Of a DNA stretch of 64,000 bases, positions 25,567 through 33,609 are shown piece by piece. A program made the translations under genes and the position numbers. A model generated the notes under the pieces. It searched no databases and was not told the origin of the DNA. It saw nothing but the letters and a program-made list of their open reading frames with translations. The DNA is taken from positions 32,358 through 96,357 of the forward strand of contig NZ_JAKOIW010000016.1 in NCBI RefSeq assembly GCF_022206305.1, in the 5' to 3' direction. Source of the stretch: Gordonia sp. 'Campus'. GTDB taxonomy: Bacteria; Actinomycetota; Actinomycetes; Mycobacteriales; Mycobacteriaceae. Each line of letters starts with the position of its first letter. Positions within the stretch are counted from its first letter, which is position 1.

Positions 25567-26547
25567 ATGAGTGAGCCTGTGACCGCCACCGAGTTCCTCG
25601 ACGATGCCAAGTTGCAGATCGCCGACAAACAGGTGGAGGCCGATGGGGTCGTGTCGCTCACCCTCGTCGATCCGGACGGGAATCCGCTTCCCGCATGGGA
25701 ACCCGGCGCGCACCTGGATCTCATCCTGGGTCCCGAGCTGATCCGGCAGTACTCGCTGTGCGGCGAGGTGACCGATCGGGACCGGTTGCGCGTCGCCGTC
25801 CTGCGTGAGCCTGCCGGACGCGGTGGTTCGTCGCGCGTCCACGACGAACTGGCGGTGGGAGACCTGATCGCGGTCAAGGGGCCGCGCAACAACTTTCCGC
25901 TCGTGGATGCGCCGGCCTATCTCTTCGTCGCGGGTGGGATCGGGATCACCCCACTGAAGCCGATGATCGACGAGGTGCACGCGCGGGGTGCGGACTGGAC
26001 GTTGCTCTACGGCGGCCGTACCGCGGCCGGTATGGCCTTCGGCGAGGCGCTGGCGCAACAACATCCCGAGCATGTCGCGCTACGACCCCAAGACGAATAC
26101 GGACTCCTGGATCTCGCTCGGGCCGTCGCCGAGGTCCCGGCCGGGACTGCCGTCTACTGCTGCGGACCGGAACCGCTTCTCGTCGCAATCGAGGAGGTCT
26201 GCCGCAGCCGGTCGGACATCGAACTCCACGTCGAGCGATTCGCCCCCAAAGTAGTTGCGCAGGACGGTGAATCAACCGCCGAGGCGTTCGAGGTGGTACT
26301 CGAGCAGAGCGGGCGGAGCGTCACGGTGCCGGTCGACAAGTCGGTGCTCGACGCGCTGCTCGACTACGGTATCGATGTCGACTTCTCCTGCCGGGAAGGC
26401 ACCTGCGGCACCTGTGAACAGGTTGTGCTCGACGGCGTGCCGGACCATCGCGACTCGGTGCTGTCCGAGGACGAGCAGGCTGCGAACGACTGCATGATGG
26501 TCTGTGTGTCTCGTAGCTGCACACCGAGACTGGTACTGGATCTCTGA
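25567..26547 (+). CDS. Oxygenase reductase, FNR-type flavin/NAD domain plus 2Fe-2S ferredoxin (VanB/phthalate dioxygenase reductase family)
   Basis: A 326-residue electron-transfer protein. The flavin site RQYSLCG (about 60-66) and the pyridine-nucleotide loop AGGIGITPL (about 121-129) precede a C-terminal plant-type ferredoxin with Cys275, Cys280 and Cys283 (CREGTCGTC) and a fourth Cys near 312-316. This order is the phthalate dioxygenase reductase type. It is the likely partner of the Rieske oxygenase at the left edge, 25 kb away at the opposite end of the locus. It converges on the TetR gene. Confidence 0.92.
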   Translation: MSEPVTATEFLDDAKLQIADKQVEADGVVSLTLVDPDGNPLPAWEPGAHLDLILGPELIRQYSLCGEVTDRDRLRVAVLREPAGRGGSSRVHDELAVGDLIAVKGPRNNFPLVDAPAYLFVAGGIGITPLKPMIDEVHARGADWTLLYGGRTAAGMAFGEALAQQHPEHVALRPQDEYGLLDLARAVAEVPAGTAVYCCGPEPLLVAIEEVCRSRSDIELHVERFAPKVVAQDGESTAEAFEVVLEQSGRSVTVPVDKSVLDALLDYGIDVDFSCREGTCGTCEQVVLDGVPDHRDSVLSEDEQAANDCMMVCVSRSCTPRLVLDL

Positions 26548-26600
26548 TCGCCGGGCGGTGATGGGGGAGGAGTGAGCTCCGGGGCGCCCCTCGACTCCGG

Positions 26601-27260
26601 TCATCCCGCGGCGGCGGGCTCCGCATCCGGTGCAGGCAGATCGTGATCACGGATGATCCCGTGCAGAAAGCTGCGCACGATCCCCTCGAAGAGCTGGCGT
26701 TGGGTGAGATCGTTACTCGAGAGTGCCTGCGCCAGAAGGGGTTGCGACTCCGCGGACACATTCGGGAAGATCGCCGACTTGGGGCGTGGCGGGCGCATCG
26801 CTTCCATCAGGACCGCGCCGATCGACAGGGTCTCCATGCCGTCGAGGATGCGGACGTGCAGGTCCACGGGCACGCCGGAATCGAGCAGGAACTGGGCTGT
26901 GTCCTCGTAGGTCGACGTGAACAGATCACGAGGGAGGTGCTGCAGTAGGACCGGGGCGGCGTTGCGATGGCGCAGGATCGACTGCCGGAAGTTCAGGGCG
27001 AGCGCCACGAAGAACTCGGGCCAGTCGGGTCCGGGGTTCATCCGCGGGCGCCGGACGGCGGTGCCCGCGATGTAGCGCGCGACCTCGGTGAGGATCTCGT
27101 TCTTGTCGTCGAAGTGGTGATAGAGCGACGGAGCGCGGACTCCGAGGTGTTTCGCGAGCCGCGGCAGGCTGAAGGCGTCGAGTCCCTCGGAGTCGATGAT
27201 CTCGATGGACGCCATCACGGCTGCCTTGCGGCTGATCAACGGCTTGGACGGCCGTGCCAT
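26601..27260 (-). CDS. TetR family regulator, candidate controller of the locus
   Basis: A 219-residue TetR protein with helix-turn-helix at about 14-55 (EGLDAFSLPRLAKHLG, VRAPSLYHHF) and a C-terminal part like TetR_C ligand domains. The ATG at 27260 has GGAGAGGTGG upstream; the frame is open further but passes through the operator. Its 5' region holds copy 5 of the ANCTA-N7-WAGNT motif, 28 bp before the start codon, which suggests autoregulation and makes it the best candidate for the repressor of the other four sites. Confidence 0.9.
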   Translation of the reverse strand: MARPSKPLISRKAAVMASIEIIDSEGLDAFSLPRLAKHLGVRAPSLYHHFDDKNEILTEVARYIAGTAVRRPRMNPGPDWPEFFVALALNFRQSILRHRNAAPVLLQHLPRDLFTSTYEDTAQFLLDSGVPVDLHVRILDGMETLSIGAVLMEAMRPPRPKSAIFPNVSAESQPLLAQALSSNDLTQRQLFEGIVRSFLHGIIRDHDLPAPDAEPAAAG

Positions 27261-27275
27261 GTCCCACCTCTCCTC

Positions 27276-27312
27276 GTGCCTGAACGGACCTAACAAGAGT
27301 AGTTTCAGGCAC
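27276..27312. promoter_or_regulatory. 9-bp inverted repeat around the TetR promoter
   Basis: GTGCCTGAA (27276-27284) and TTCAGGCAC (27304-27312) pair perfectly over a 19-bp gap. The operator at 27288-27304 lies inside, its centre two bases off. A minus-strand TACTCT could act as a -10 box within the gap. Confidence 0.5.
27288..27304. promoter_or_regulatory. Candidate TetR operator, copy 5 (ACCTAACAAGAGTAGTT)
   Basis: Matches ANCTA-N7-WAGNT in the promoter region of the second TetR gene. CTA (27290-27292) and TAG (27300-27302) are perfect arms. Confidence 0.5.
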
Positions 27313-27527
27313 GGTGGATGTCCATGTGGGCGTGCCGCTTCTACCTCCTCGCGAAGGAACTCGAGCCGGGTCGTCCGCGCGACGGCCCGAAAACCAGTGG
27401 CGCCCGGAGTCGGCCGTGCGCCACCATGAGCGGGCAATCGAATCCGCACATCGTCACCGAACCAGAAGAGTCTCGTGACGGATGAATGTTGCGGTGGAAC
27501 AACGAGTTCGAGCGTCGGGAGGCACCC

Positions 27528-27668
27528 GTGACCGCACTACTTCTCGCGATCGTCGGCGGCATAGTCCTGCTCGCCGTTGTCGTCCGCACGCTGATCATCA
27601 CCGTCCGCGACGACCGTGGGCGAATGCCGTATCGCACGGCGTACGACACTCGACGCCCGTTTCCCTGA
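27528..27668 (+). CDS. 46-residue single-pass membrane protein
   Basis: GTG 27528 with GGGAGG upstream opens a 46-codon gene. Residues 3-26 form one transmembrane helix (LLLAIVGGIVLLAVVVRTLIITV), followed by a basic 20-residue tail, RDDRGRMPYRTAYDTRRPFP. No family can be named. It stands alone between the TetR gene and the end of the exopolysaccharide locus; the 200 bp before it show nothing clear. Good codon bias, helix and ribosome site support a real gene. Confidence 0.55.
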   Translation: MTALLLAIVGGIVLLAVVVRTLIITVRDDRGRMPYRTAYDTRRPFP

Positions 27669-27682
27669 GGATGCGGACAGGC

Positions 27683-29239
27683 TCACTCCGCCTTTTTCAA
27701 CACCGCCAACACGGTGAGCAGCAGGATCTTGATGTCGAGCCAGAGTGACCAGTTCTCGATGTAGTAGTTGTCCCACTCGGCGCGGTCCGCGATCGACGTC
27801 TGTCCGCGCAGGCCGTGTACCTGGGCCCATCCGGTGACGCCGGCCTTGACGCGGTGGCGTTCGCCGTAGCGGCGGATCTGGACGTCGAACAGTGAGACGT
27901 ACTCGGGCCGCTCGGGACGGGGACCGACGAGGCTCATGTCGCCGCGGAGCACGTTGAGCAGCTGCGGGAGTTCGTCCATCGACGTCGAGCGCATGATCTT
28001 GCCGATCTTGGTGCGCCGGTCGACTCCCTCGACGCCGCCCGGCGCGCTGCCCTCGGTGGGTTTGAACTTCTCCGCCTCGGGATCCTCGGGCCGCATCGAG
28101 CGGAACTTGAGGCAGTCGAAGACGCGCGCGTTACGGCCGACACGGGGCTGCGCGAAGAAGATCGGCCCCGGCGAGCTGAGGCGCACGAGCAGCATGAGGG
28201 TCAGGAACAGCGGCGAGATCGCCGTGAGGATCATCGCCGCGATGATCCGGTCGGTGATGTGCTTGGTGCGGAACTGCCACCCGCGTGGATTGGTGTGCGG
28301 CACGGACATCAGCGGGAGTCCGCCGATGTGGTCGACGCGGCTGCGACGCCCGATGACGTCGAACATGCGCGGCACGATCCAGACCTTGACCCCGTGCCGA
28401 TGGGCGATGCGAACCGCCGCGGTCAGCCGTTCGACATTGGTCACCGCGAAGGCGATGACCAGGATCTCGGCGTTCGTCGCGCGGATGGCGTCGTCCAGGT
28501 CGTCGACCCCACCGAGCTGATCGATCCTGTTCGACGGTCCCTCGTCGCGATCCGAGCGAGGCGGCGCTCCGGCGGTCAGGACACCCACCGGCCGCAGACC
28601 GTGCTCGGGGGCGGAGACCATCCGACCGACGACCTGTGCGGTCACCGGTCCGTCGCCGATGATCAGGGTGGGCGACAGCAGGTGCCCGTGTTTACGAAGA
28701 CTCCGCTGGATGGTGTCGCGCAACAGCCGCCCGAACGGTACCCAGAACAACGCCGACACCCACACCTTGGTCACCGCGGCACCCGGCCGATCGTCGGCGA
28801 ACGACAGCAGCAGTGAGCAGAGGAGGATCATCGCCGTGATCGTGCAGCCGGTCATGACCTTGCCGACCTCGTCGAGGAACCGGCGGTTCAACCCGCGCCG
28901 GTACACCCCGCGCACCGCGAAGATGAGCACCAGGATCGGCACGAACAAGAGGAGCGTCCACAGTGGCGGGTGTGCGCCCCGGCCGCTCGCGATCCACCAG
29001 AGACCCATGGCCACCGCGATCGACGCCGACAGCACGTCGATGGAGACGGTGACGAGGGTGCTCAGGGGATCGTCACGGATCAGCTGGTCGAAACCCCGTC
29101 TGGTGTCGGTCGGCGCGGGCGGCTGGGCACGCGTCGTCGTCGTTGGTTTCTCGGCCTGCGATACACGGGTCGACAAGTCCACTCCATCCGCAAAACGGCC
29201 CCCCGCTCCCGCCGATTGTAGGTGTACCCGACCACTCAT
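27683..29239 (-). CDS. Polyprenyl glycosylphosphotransferase (initiating sugar transferase, WcaJ/CpsE type)
   Basis: A 518-residue membrane enzyme that moves a sugar-1-phosphate to undecaprenyl phosphate to start a repeat unit. Four N-terminal transmembrane helices (about 60-165), a CoA-binding-like central domain (TLIIGDGPVTAQVVG), a fifth membrane segment near 335, and the catalytic C-terminal domain with FDCLKFRSMR, GDMSLVGPRPERPEY and GVTGWAQVHGLRGQT. It is the last gene of the exopolysaccharide locus. The ATG at 29239 gives a long cytoplasmic N-terminus, so a later start is possible. Confidence 0.92.
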   Translation of the reverse strand: MSGRVHLQSAGAGGRFADGVDLSTRVSQAEKPTTTTRAQPPAPTDTRRGFDQLIRDDPLSTLVTVSIDVLSASIAVAMGLWWIASGRGAHPPLWTLLLFVPILVLIFAVRGVYRRGLNRRFLDEVGKVMTGCTITAMILLCSLLLSFADDRPGAAVTKVWVSALFWVPFGRLLRDTIQRSLRKHGHLLSPTLIIGDGPVTAQVVGRMVSAPEHGLRPVGVLTAGAPPRSDRDEGPSNRIDQLGGVDDLDDAIRATNAEILVIAFAVTNVERLTAAVRIAHRHGVKVWIVPRMFDVIGRRSRVDHIGGLPLMSVPHTNPRGWQFRTKHITDRIIAAMILTAISPLFLTLMLLVRLSSPGPIFFAQPRVGRNARVFDCLKFRSMRPEDPEAEKFKPTEGSAPGGVEGVDRRTKIGKIMRSTSMDELPQLLNVLRGDMSLVGPRPERPEYVSLFDVQIRRYGERHRVKAGVTGWAQVHGLRGQTSIADRAEWDNYYIENWSLWLDIKILLLTVLAVLKKAE

Positions 29240-29307
29240 GTGCGCCTACCGGGTACGTGTTGGGAACCGGAGTGTTCACGGTCCTGTAACGGGCCTGTCT
29301 GACGGTC

Positions 29308-29976
29308 TCAACGACCGAAGATGAGCTCCCGGACCAGCACCGAGAGATCGGACATCAACTGCACCTCCGCGGAGGACCAGTGGTGCGGTTCGGAGTCCCA
29401 GGCACAGAACGTGCCGATGACGTGGCCATCGTCGTCGGCGATCGGGATGCCCAGGTAGGAGGTGACCTCACCGCTGGTCGCGGTCGGATGATCGGCGAGC
29501 AGCGCGTGGTCGGCGATGTCGTCGATGATCAGCGGCGAACCGCTCACGACGGGCAGAACGCACAGGGAGTTGACCAGGGACCTGGTGCTGGGGCCCTCGG
29601 GTTGGCCCGAGCGGAAGGCGATGGCCGCGGTCGCCTGCTCCTCCGGCGTGATGACGTTGACGGCCACGTGTGGAACGCCGACGGCATCGATGGTGAGTCG
29701 GATGGTCTCGTCGAGGCTGTGGGTCGGTGGGTCGTCGAGCAACCCGCTGTCCTTCAGGGCACGCATGCGTTCGGGATCGGCCAGGATCGCCCGGAGTGCG
29801 TTCTCCACCTCGGGGTTGCGTCCGCGGACGGCTTCGAGGACCGCGTGCAGGCCGGCTTCGGGGGACATCTCGAAGAACGCGGCCAGCTGGTCGGCGTCGT
29901 GCGTCGGTGCCTCCGCGTCGCGCGAGTGGTCGTCGGCGCCGGTCATCGCGTCACCATCCTCGGTGTTCGAACTCAT
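29308..29976 (-). CDS. GAF-domain protein
   Basis: A 222-residue soluble protein: an acidic N-terminus, a helical part (about 25-75), then a GAF domain (about 80-215) with SLCVLPVVSGSPLIIDD, TSYLGIPI and GTFCAWD, the typical core of single-GAF signalling proteins. No output domain is seen. ATG 29976 has GGAG at 6 bases; a TTG two codons upstream is less likely because it touches the ribosome site. In an exopolysaccharide locus it may sense a small ligand or redox state, which is unproven. Confidence 0.8.
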   Translation of the reverse strand: MSSNTEDGDAMTGADDHSRDAEAPTHDADQLAAFFEMSPEAGLHAVLEAVRGRNPEVENALRAILADPERMRALKDSGLLDDPPTHSLDETIRLTIDAVGVPHVAVNVITPEEQATAAIAFRSGQPEGPSTRSLVNSLCVLPVVSGSPLIIDDIADHALLADHPTATSGEVTSYLGIPIADDDGHVIGTFCAWDSEPHHWSSAEVQLMSDLSVLVRELIFGR

Positions 29977-30027
29977 CGTCAACTCCTCTCGCTGCCCTGG
30001 ATGCTCGGCCCGGACAACGCACGAAAC

Positions 30028-31242
30028 TCATGCGCAGGTGTTCGGCGTGCGCTGCCCTGATCTGACGGCTGCCACCCAGTCGGTCGCCGCGGAGCCGATG
30101 TCGAGTATGCCGTGCGGCTGATTACGAACCCGGAGCGAAGTGATTACATCACCTTGACGGCATGCCTGGTCAATGGCCTTCGCCGTCCACGGCGCCGGAA
30201 TGACCTCATCGCCGTCGCTGTAAGCGATCAGCATCGGCGCCGCCGCCCGACCCTGCGGGAGACTCACCTCGCGGAGCCACCCACGCAATCGGTCGGTGGC
30301 CGCGGCGTCGACGGGCCGGTAGTCCTCGGGCCGGGTCGCCTCGACGACGGCCTGCTTCTGCACCAGGGCCACGTCTTCGCACTCGAGGAAGATGCCGAAC
30401 GCCTCTCGCAACGGCCCCCGCACGTAGTCGTCGATGACGAGCTCAGGATGGATGGTCTGCAGGCCGGTGAGCACCAGCGGGAGGAAGGCGATCTGTTCCT
30501 CGGTGAGAGTGCCTGCGGCCATCGCGTCGGCCAGCGGTGCGACGTCGAGCGCCGGACTCATGCTGACCGTTCCGCGCAGGGTCAGGCCGCGGCCGTAGGT
30601 GCCGGCGATCTCGTTGGCGTGGAAGACTGCGTGCCCGCCCTGCGAGACCCCGAAGCCCCACCACTGGTCGCTGGTGTCGTCGATGATCGTGCGAGTCGCA
30701 CGGACCGAGTCGATGATGGCGCGCGCGGCCGGCGCCGGATCGAGGTAGCGGTGGCGCCCCGGCGTACCGAGACCCTGGTAATCGGTCTGCACGACGACGA
30801 ATCCCAGTTCCAGCATCGAGGCGACCAGACTGACGGTGCCCAACAGACCTGCGTGTAGTGACGGGGCGCAGTTGCCCGCGGTGCCGGTCGTCGGGTGTCC
30901 CACGGCCAGGACCTGCCAGCCGCCCGCGGGTGGGCGGCCACGCGGGACGAACACCGCGGCCGACACCGGCGTGAGGCCGCCGGAGTCGGGATCGGTGGAC
31001 AGATACCGGAAACGCAGCGTTCGGTCGACGATCCGTCGCAGCGAGATGTAGGACTCGGTCGGGATCGGGGAACCGACGAGATCGCCGGCCGAGGCTCCCG
31101 CGGGCACCGTCGTGTCCGGAGCGGCATCGGACGTCGAGGCGCCGGGGGAGGACGAACACGCGCCGACGAGCAGGGCGGCCACGACGAGCACTGTCACGAG
31201 CACGGGGGCAGAGCGCACACGGTGCCGCGACGACACCCTCAT
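30028..31242 (-). CDS. Secreted lipase/esterase lipoprotein (LIP-type alpha/beta hydrolase)
   Basis: A 404-residue alpha/beta hydrolase of the secretory-lipase type. A lipoprotein signal ends in LVGAC with Cys29. The nucleophile is Ser200 in GVSQGG; Asp near 347 (SDGDEVIP) and His near 380 (QPHGILD) complete the triad. It would act on the cell surface on acyl esters. Its start overlaps the stop of the acyltransferase gene by 4 bases, so the two are co-translated; adding and removing acyl groups on the exported glycan or a lipid is a plausible pairing. Confidence 0.88.
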   Translation of the reverse strand: MRVSSRHRVRSAPVLVTVLVVAALLVGACSSSPGASTSDAAPDTTVPAGASAGDLVGSPIPTESYISLRRIVDRTLRFRYLSTDPDSGGLTPVSAAVFVPRGRPPAGGWQVLAVGHPTTGTAGNCAPSLHAGLLGTVSLVASMLELGFVVVQTDYQGLGTPGRHRYLDPAPAARAIIDSVRATRTIIDDTSDQWWGFGVSQGGHAVFHANEIAGTYGRGLTLRGTVSMSPALDVAPLADAMAAGTLTEEQIAFLPLVLTGLQTIHPELVIDDYVRGPLREAFGIFLECEDVALVQKQAVVEATRPEDYRPVDAAATDRLRGWLREVSLPQGRAAAPMLIAYSDGDEVIPAPWTAKAIDQACRQGDVITSLRVRNQPHGILDIGSAATDWVAAVRSGQRTPNTCA

Positions 31243-32516
31243 GACCGCGTGAGCAGCTGATTCAGCAGGGACACCGGATCTTCACACAGGTGATCCAGAG
31301 CTGCCTCGATCACCGATCGCCCGATGAAGTCGCTGCAGAACGTCGTGGTGAAGCTACGCGAGCCGTCGATCTCGCTCACGAGCATGCTGGCCGCGTCCGG
31401 ACCGTCGGGCTCGACATAGGCGAACAGGTGATGCGATGCCGCCGCGGGTTCCCAGGGGATGTCGCCGAAGATCGCGATCCGGCCGAGGTCGCTGACCGAC
31501 AGTCGCAACCGGTCGGGAACCTCCACCCGTTCCGGCTCCTGACCGGGGTCGGAACCCGGCTTCGACGGCCGCACACGTTCGCGCAGTTCTCCGGCGGCGA
31601 GAACCGCGGCCGGCCAACCGGATTCCGCGACGGACCGGATGCGGTCGCCGATCTCCATCGGTGTCGCGCCGGCCGGGAAGCGCAGCGGGATCCCGACGGC
31701 GAAGTTGCCGTGGTCCTCGGCATGATCGGCGTCGAGATAGCGTCGGCAGTCGAACAGGATCTGGGTCCGCTCGTCCAGTGCGACGCCCTGTGCGGCCAGC
31801 GCGGTGCGCCACAGGGCCACGGTCACCGCAGCCGACGACATGCGGACGCCGGTGTCGGCGATGGCGCGCTTCAGTTCGGCGGTCTGTCCGGGCCGCATCG
31901 CGGTGGTGACGGCGCACCGTGACGAGCGCCAGTCGGTGATGGTGCGGACGGGGTGATCGCCGGGCGCGGTCGCATTGGCCGAGCGCAGACGCATGATGTC
32001 GCGGAGTCGGCGTGGATGGCGGAGGACGTGCCGACGGAATGCCTGCCACGCCGCATCGGCCGGCAGGGAGCGTTCGAACCGCTCGGTCATCGGGAAATCA
32101 TGACGACTGGCCACGCCCGCGATCTGCTCGATGCCGAGCCGGCCGTCGCCCATGCCGTGCGTGTGATCGATGACCAGCCACTGCCCGCACACCAGCACCT
32201 CCAGCCGGGGCAGCGGATCCGGGCGGTTGCGCAGGCGGGTCATGATCTCGCCGATGGGCAGGTCAGCCAGATCGGGACGGTCGCAGACCTCCGGCGCGGT
32301 GGTGACGTCATGTGCCCAGGTCTTCGAAGCCGGGTCCGGGACGAGGGTGAGTCGAGATGTCGGCGTACACGCCTGCGTCAACCGCGTGCGGATGAGATCG
32401 AGGTCCAACGGTGCCATCGGACCGGTCACCGAGATCGTGCGCGAGGTGGACAGTGCCCGGTCCAGGACCGACGCACGAGCGCGTCCCTGAGCGGTGGAGG
32501 AGTCAGCGCGCGGCAT
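31239..32516 (-). CDS. CoA-dependent acyltransferase with HxxxDG motif (condensation/WES-like)
   Basis: A 425-residue protein of the CoA-dependent acyltransferase fold. The active-site HxxxDG is at His120-Asp124-Gly125 (DHTHGMGDG), and a second-half segment DCRRYLD ... HGNFAVGIPL resembles the region of PapA/wax-ester-synthase-like proteins. It lacks a signal peptide. It overlaps the glycosyltransferase gene by 14 bases and the lipase gene by 4. Transfer of an acyl group to a sugar intermediate is the likely role by context; the acceptor is unknown. Confidence 0.75.
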   Translation of the reverse strand: MPRADSSTAQGRARASVLDRALSTSRTISVTGPMAPLDLDLIRTRLTQACTPTSRLTLVPDPASKTWAHDVTTAPEVCDRPDLADLPIGEIMTRLRNRPDPLPRLEVLVCGQWLVIDHTHGMGDGRLGIEQIAGVASRHDFPMTERFERSLPADAAWQAFRRHVLRHPRRLRDIMRLRSANATAPGDHPVRTITDWRSSRCAVTTAMRPGQTAELKRAIADTGVRMSSAAVTVALWRTALAAQGVALDERTQILFDCRRYLDADHAEDHGNFAVGIPLRFPAGATPMEIGDRIRSVAESGWPAAVLAAGELRERVRPSKPGSDPGQEPERVEVPDRLRLSVSDLGRIAIFGDIPWEPAAASHHLFAYVEPDGPDAASMLVSEIDGSRSFTTTFCSDFIGRSVIEAALDHLCEDPVSLLNQLLTRS

Positions 32517-33609
32517 CGACGACCTCGCGCATCTCGTCGCGGAACCGGTCGCGCCGGAACCGTTCGGCCCAGGCGCGGATCTCCGACCGGTCGTAGTCGT
32601 CGGCGTCGAACTGTCGGAGCGCGGTGGCGAGTCGCTCGATGATCTCGTCGTCGGTTCCCGATTCGATGAGCAGGCCGCTGGACCCCGGGATGACCGTGTC
32701 CAGCGCGCCGCCCTCGCCGAGGGCGATCACCGGGGTCCCTGTCGCCATCGCCTCGACGGGCACGATGCCGAAGTCCTCGATGCCGGGCATCAGAACGGCC
32801 CGTGCGCCGCGATGGAGGTTCAGGAGGGTGTCGTGGGGTACGCGCCCGAGGAATGTCGTCTTGGGGCCGGCGAGTTCGCGGCACTGCTGCATCGCCCGGC
32901 CGTCGCCGGCGACCACGAGTCGCACGTCGGCGCGGGCAGCGGCCGCGATGGCGAGGTCGGGTCGCTTGTACGGCACCAGGCGTCCGGCGAGGAGATAGAA
33001 GTCCTCCCGCGGTACCGACGGGTCGGGGGTGAAACCGTCGAGGTCCACCGGCGGGTGCACCACGACCGACTCGCGGTTCCAGTGCTCGCGGATGCGGTCC
33101 GCGACCGCCGACGAGTTCGCGACCACGGTGTGCAGGCGCGGCGCCGCCTCGACCTCGCAGCGACGGGCCACCACCGACAGCGCCGAGAGGATCGCGGCGC
33201 CGGCAGCCCCGCCGCCCTCGCCGGCGCGCAGCGACGGGTCCCACGCCCAGCGGGCCGGACTGTGCACGTAGGCGATGACCGGGGCCTCGGTGGCGTGGAC
33301 CGCCTGGGTGGCGAAGGCGTGGTGGCTGGTGACGACGGCCGAGGCGTCGCGCAGCGGCATCCGCCGGAAGGCCATCGGCATCAACGGCAGCAGCGGCGCA
33401 TAGGTCCGTTCGCCGAGGAGACGGTAGATGCGGTTGAGGGACGAGGTGACCGGCGGCTCGTCGAGGCCCGCCGGGATGCCGGCGGGACGCGCGATCGGGG
33501 CGTGCACCTCGACGCGTGGCCAGGTTGCGGCCAGTTGCTCGACGACGTGCTCGGAACCCGCGATCTCGGTGAGCCGTTCGTGGACGACGGCGACGTGATC
33601 AGCGGGCAT
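32503..33609 (-). CDS. Glycosyltransferase family 4
   Basis: A 368-residue GT-B enzyme. N-terminal acceptor domain with SEHVVEQLA and AYVHSPARWAWDP, C-terminal donor domain with LAGRLVPYKRPDLAI (about 210-224) and the E-x7-E motif in EDFGIVPVEAMATG (about 281-294). Resembles mannosyl-type GT4 enzymes of capsule loci. It overlaps the chain-length gene by 11 bases upstream and the acyltransferase by 14 downstream. Confidence 0.92.
   Translation of the reverse strand: MPADHVAVVHERLTEIAGSEHVVEQLAATWPRVEVHAPIARPAGIPAGLDEPPVTSSLNRIYRLLGERTYAPLLPLMPMAFRRMPLRDASAVVTSHHAFATQAVHATEAPVIAYVHSPARWAWDPSLRAGEGGGAAGAAILSALSVVARRCEVEAAPRLHTVVANSSAVADRIREHWNRESVVVHPPVDLDGFTPDPSVPREDFYLLAGRLVPYKRPDLAIAAAARADVRLVVAGDGRAMQQCRELAGPKTTFLGRVPHDTLLNLHRGARAVLMPGIEDFGIVPVEAMATGTPVIALGEGGALDTVIPGSSGLLIESGTDDEIIERLATALRQFDADDYDRSEIRAWAERFRRDRFRDEMREVVDAAR

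Noticed and set aside
4928..27320. KstR or KstR2 steroid operators in the catabolic locus
   Set aside because: No sequence like the known KstR (AACnnGTTCTAGTT-like) or KstR2 (CAAG-N-CTTG-like) sites was found in the intergenic regions.
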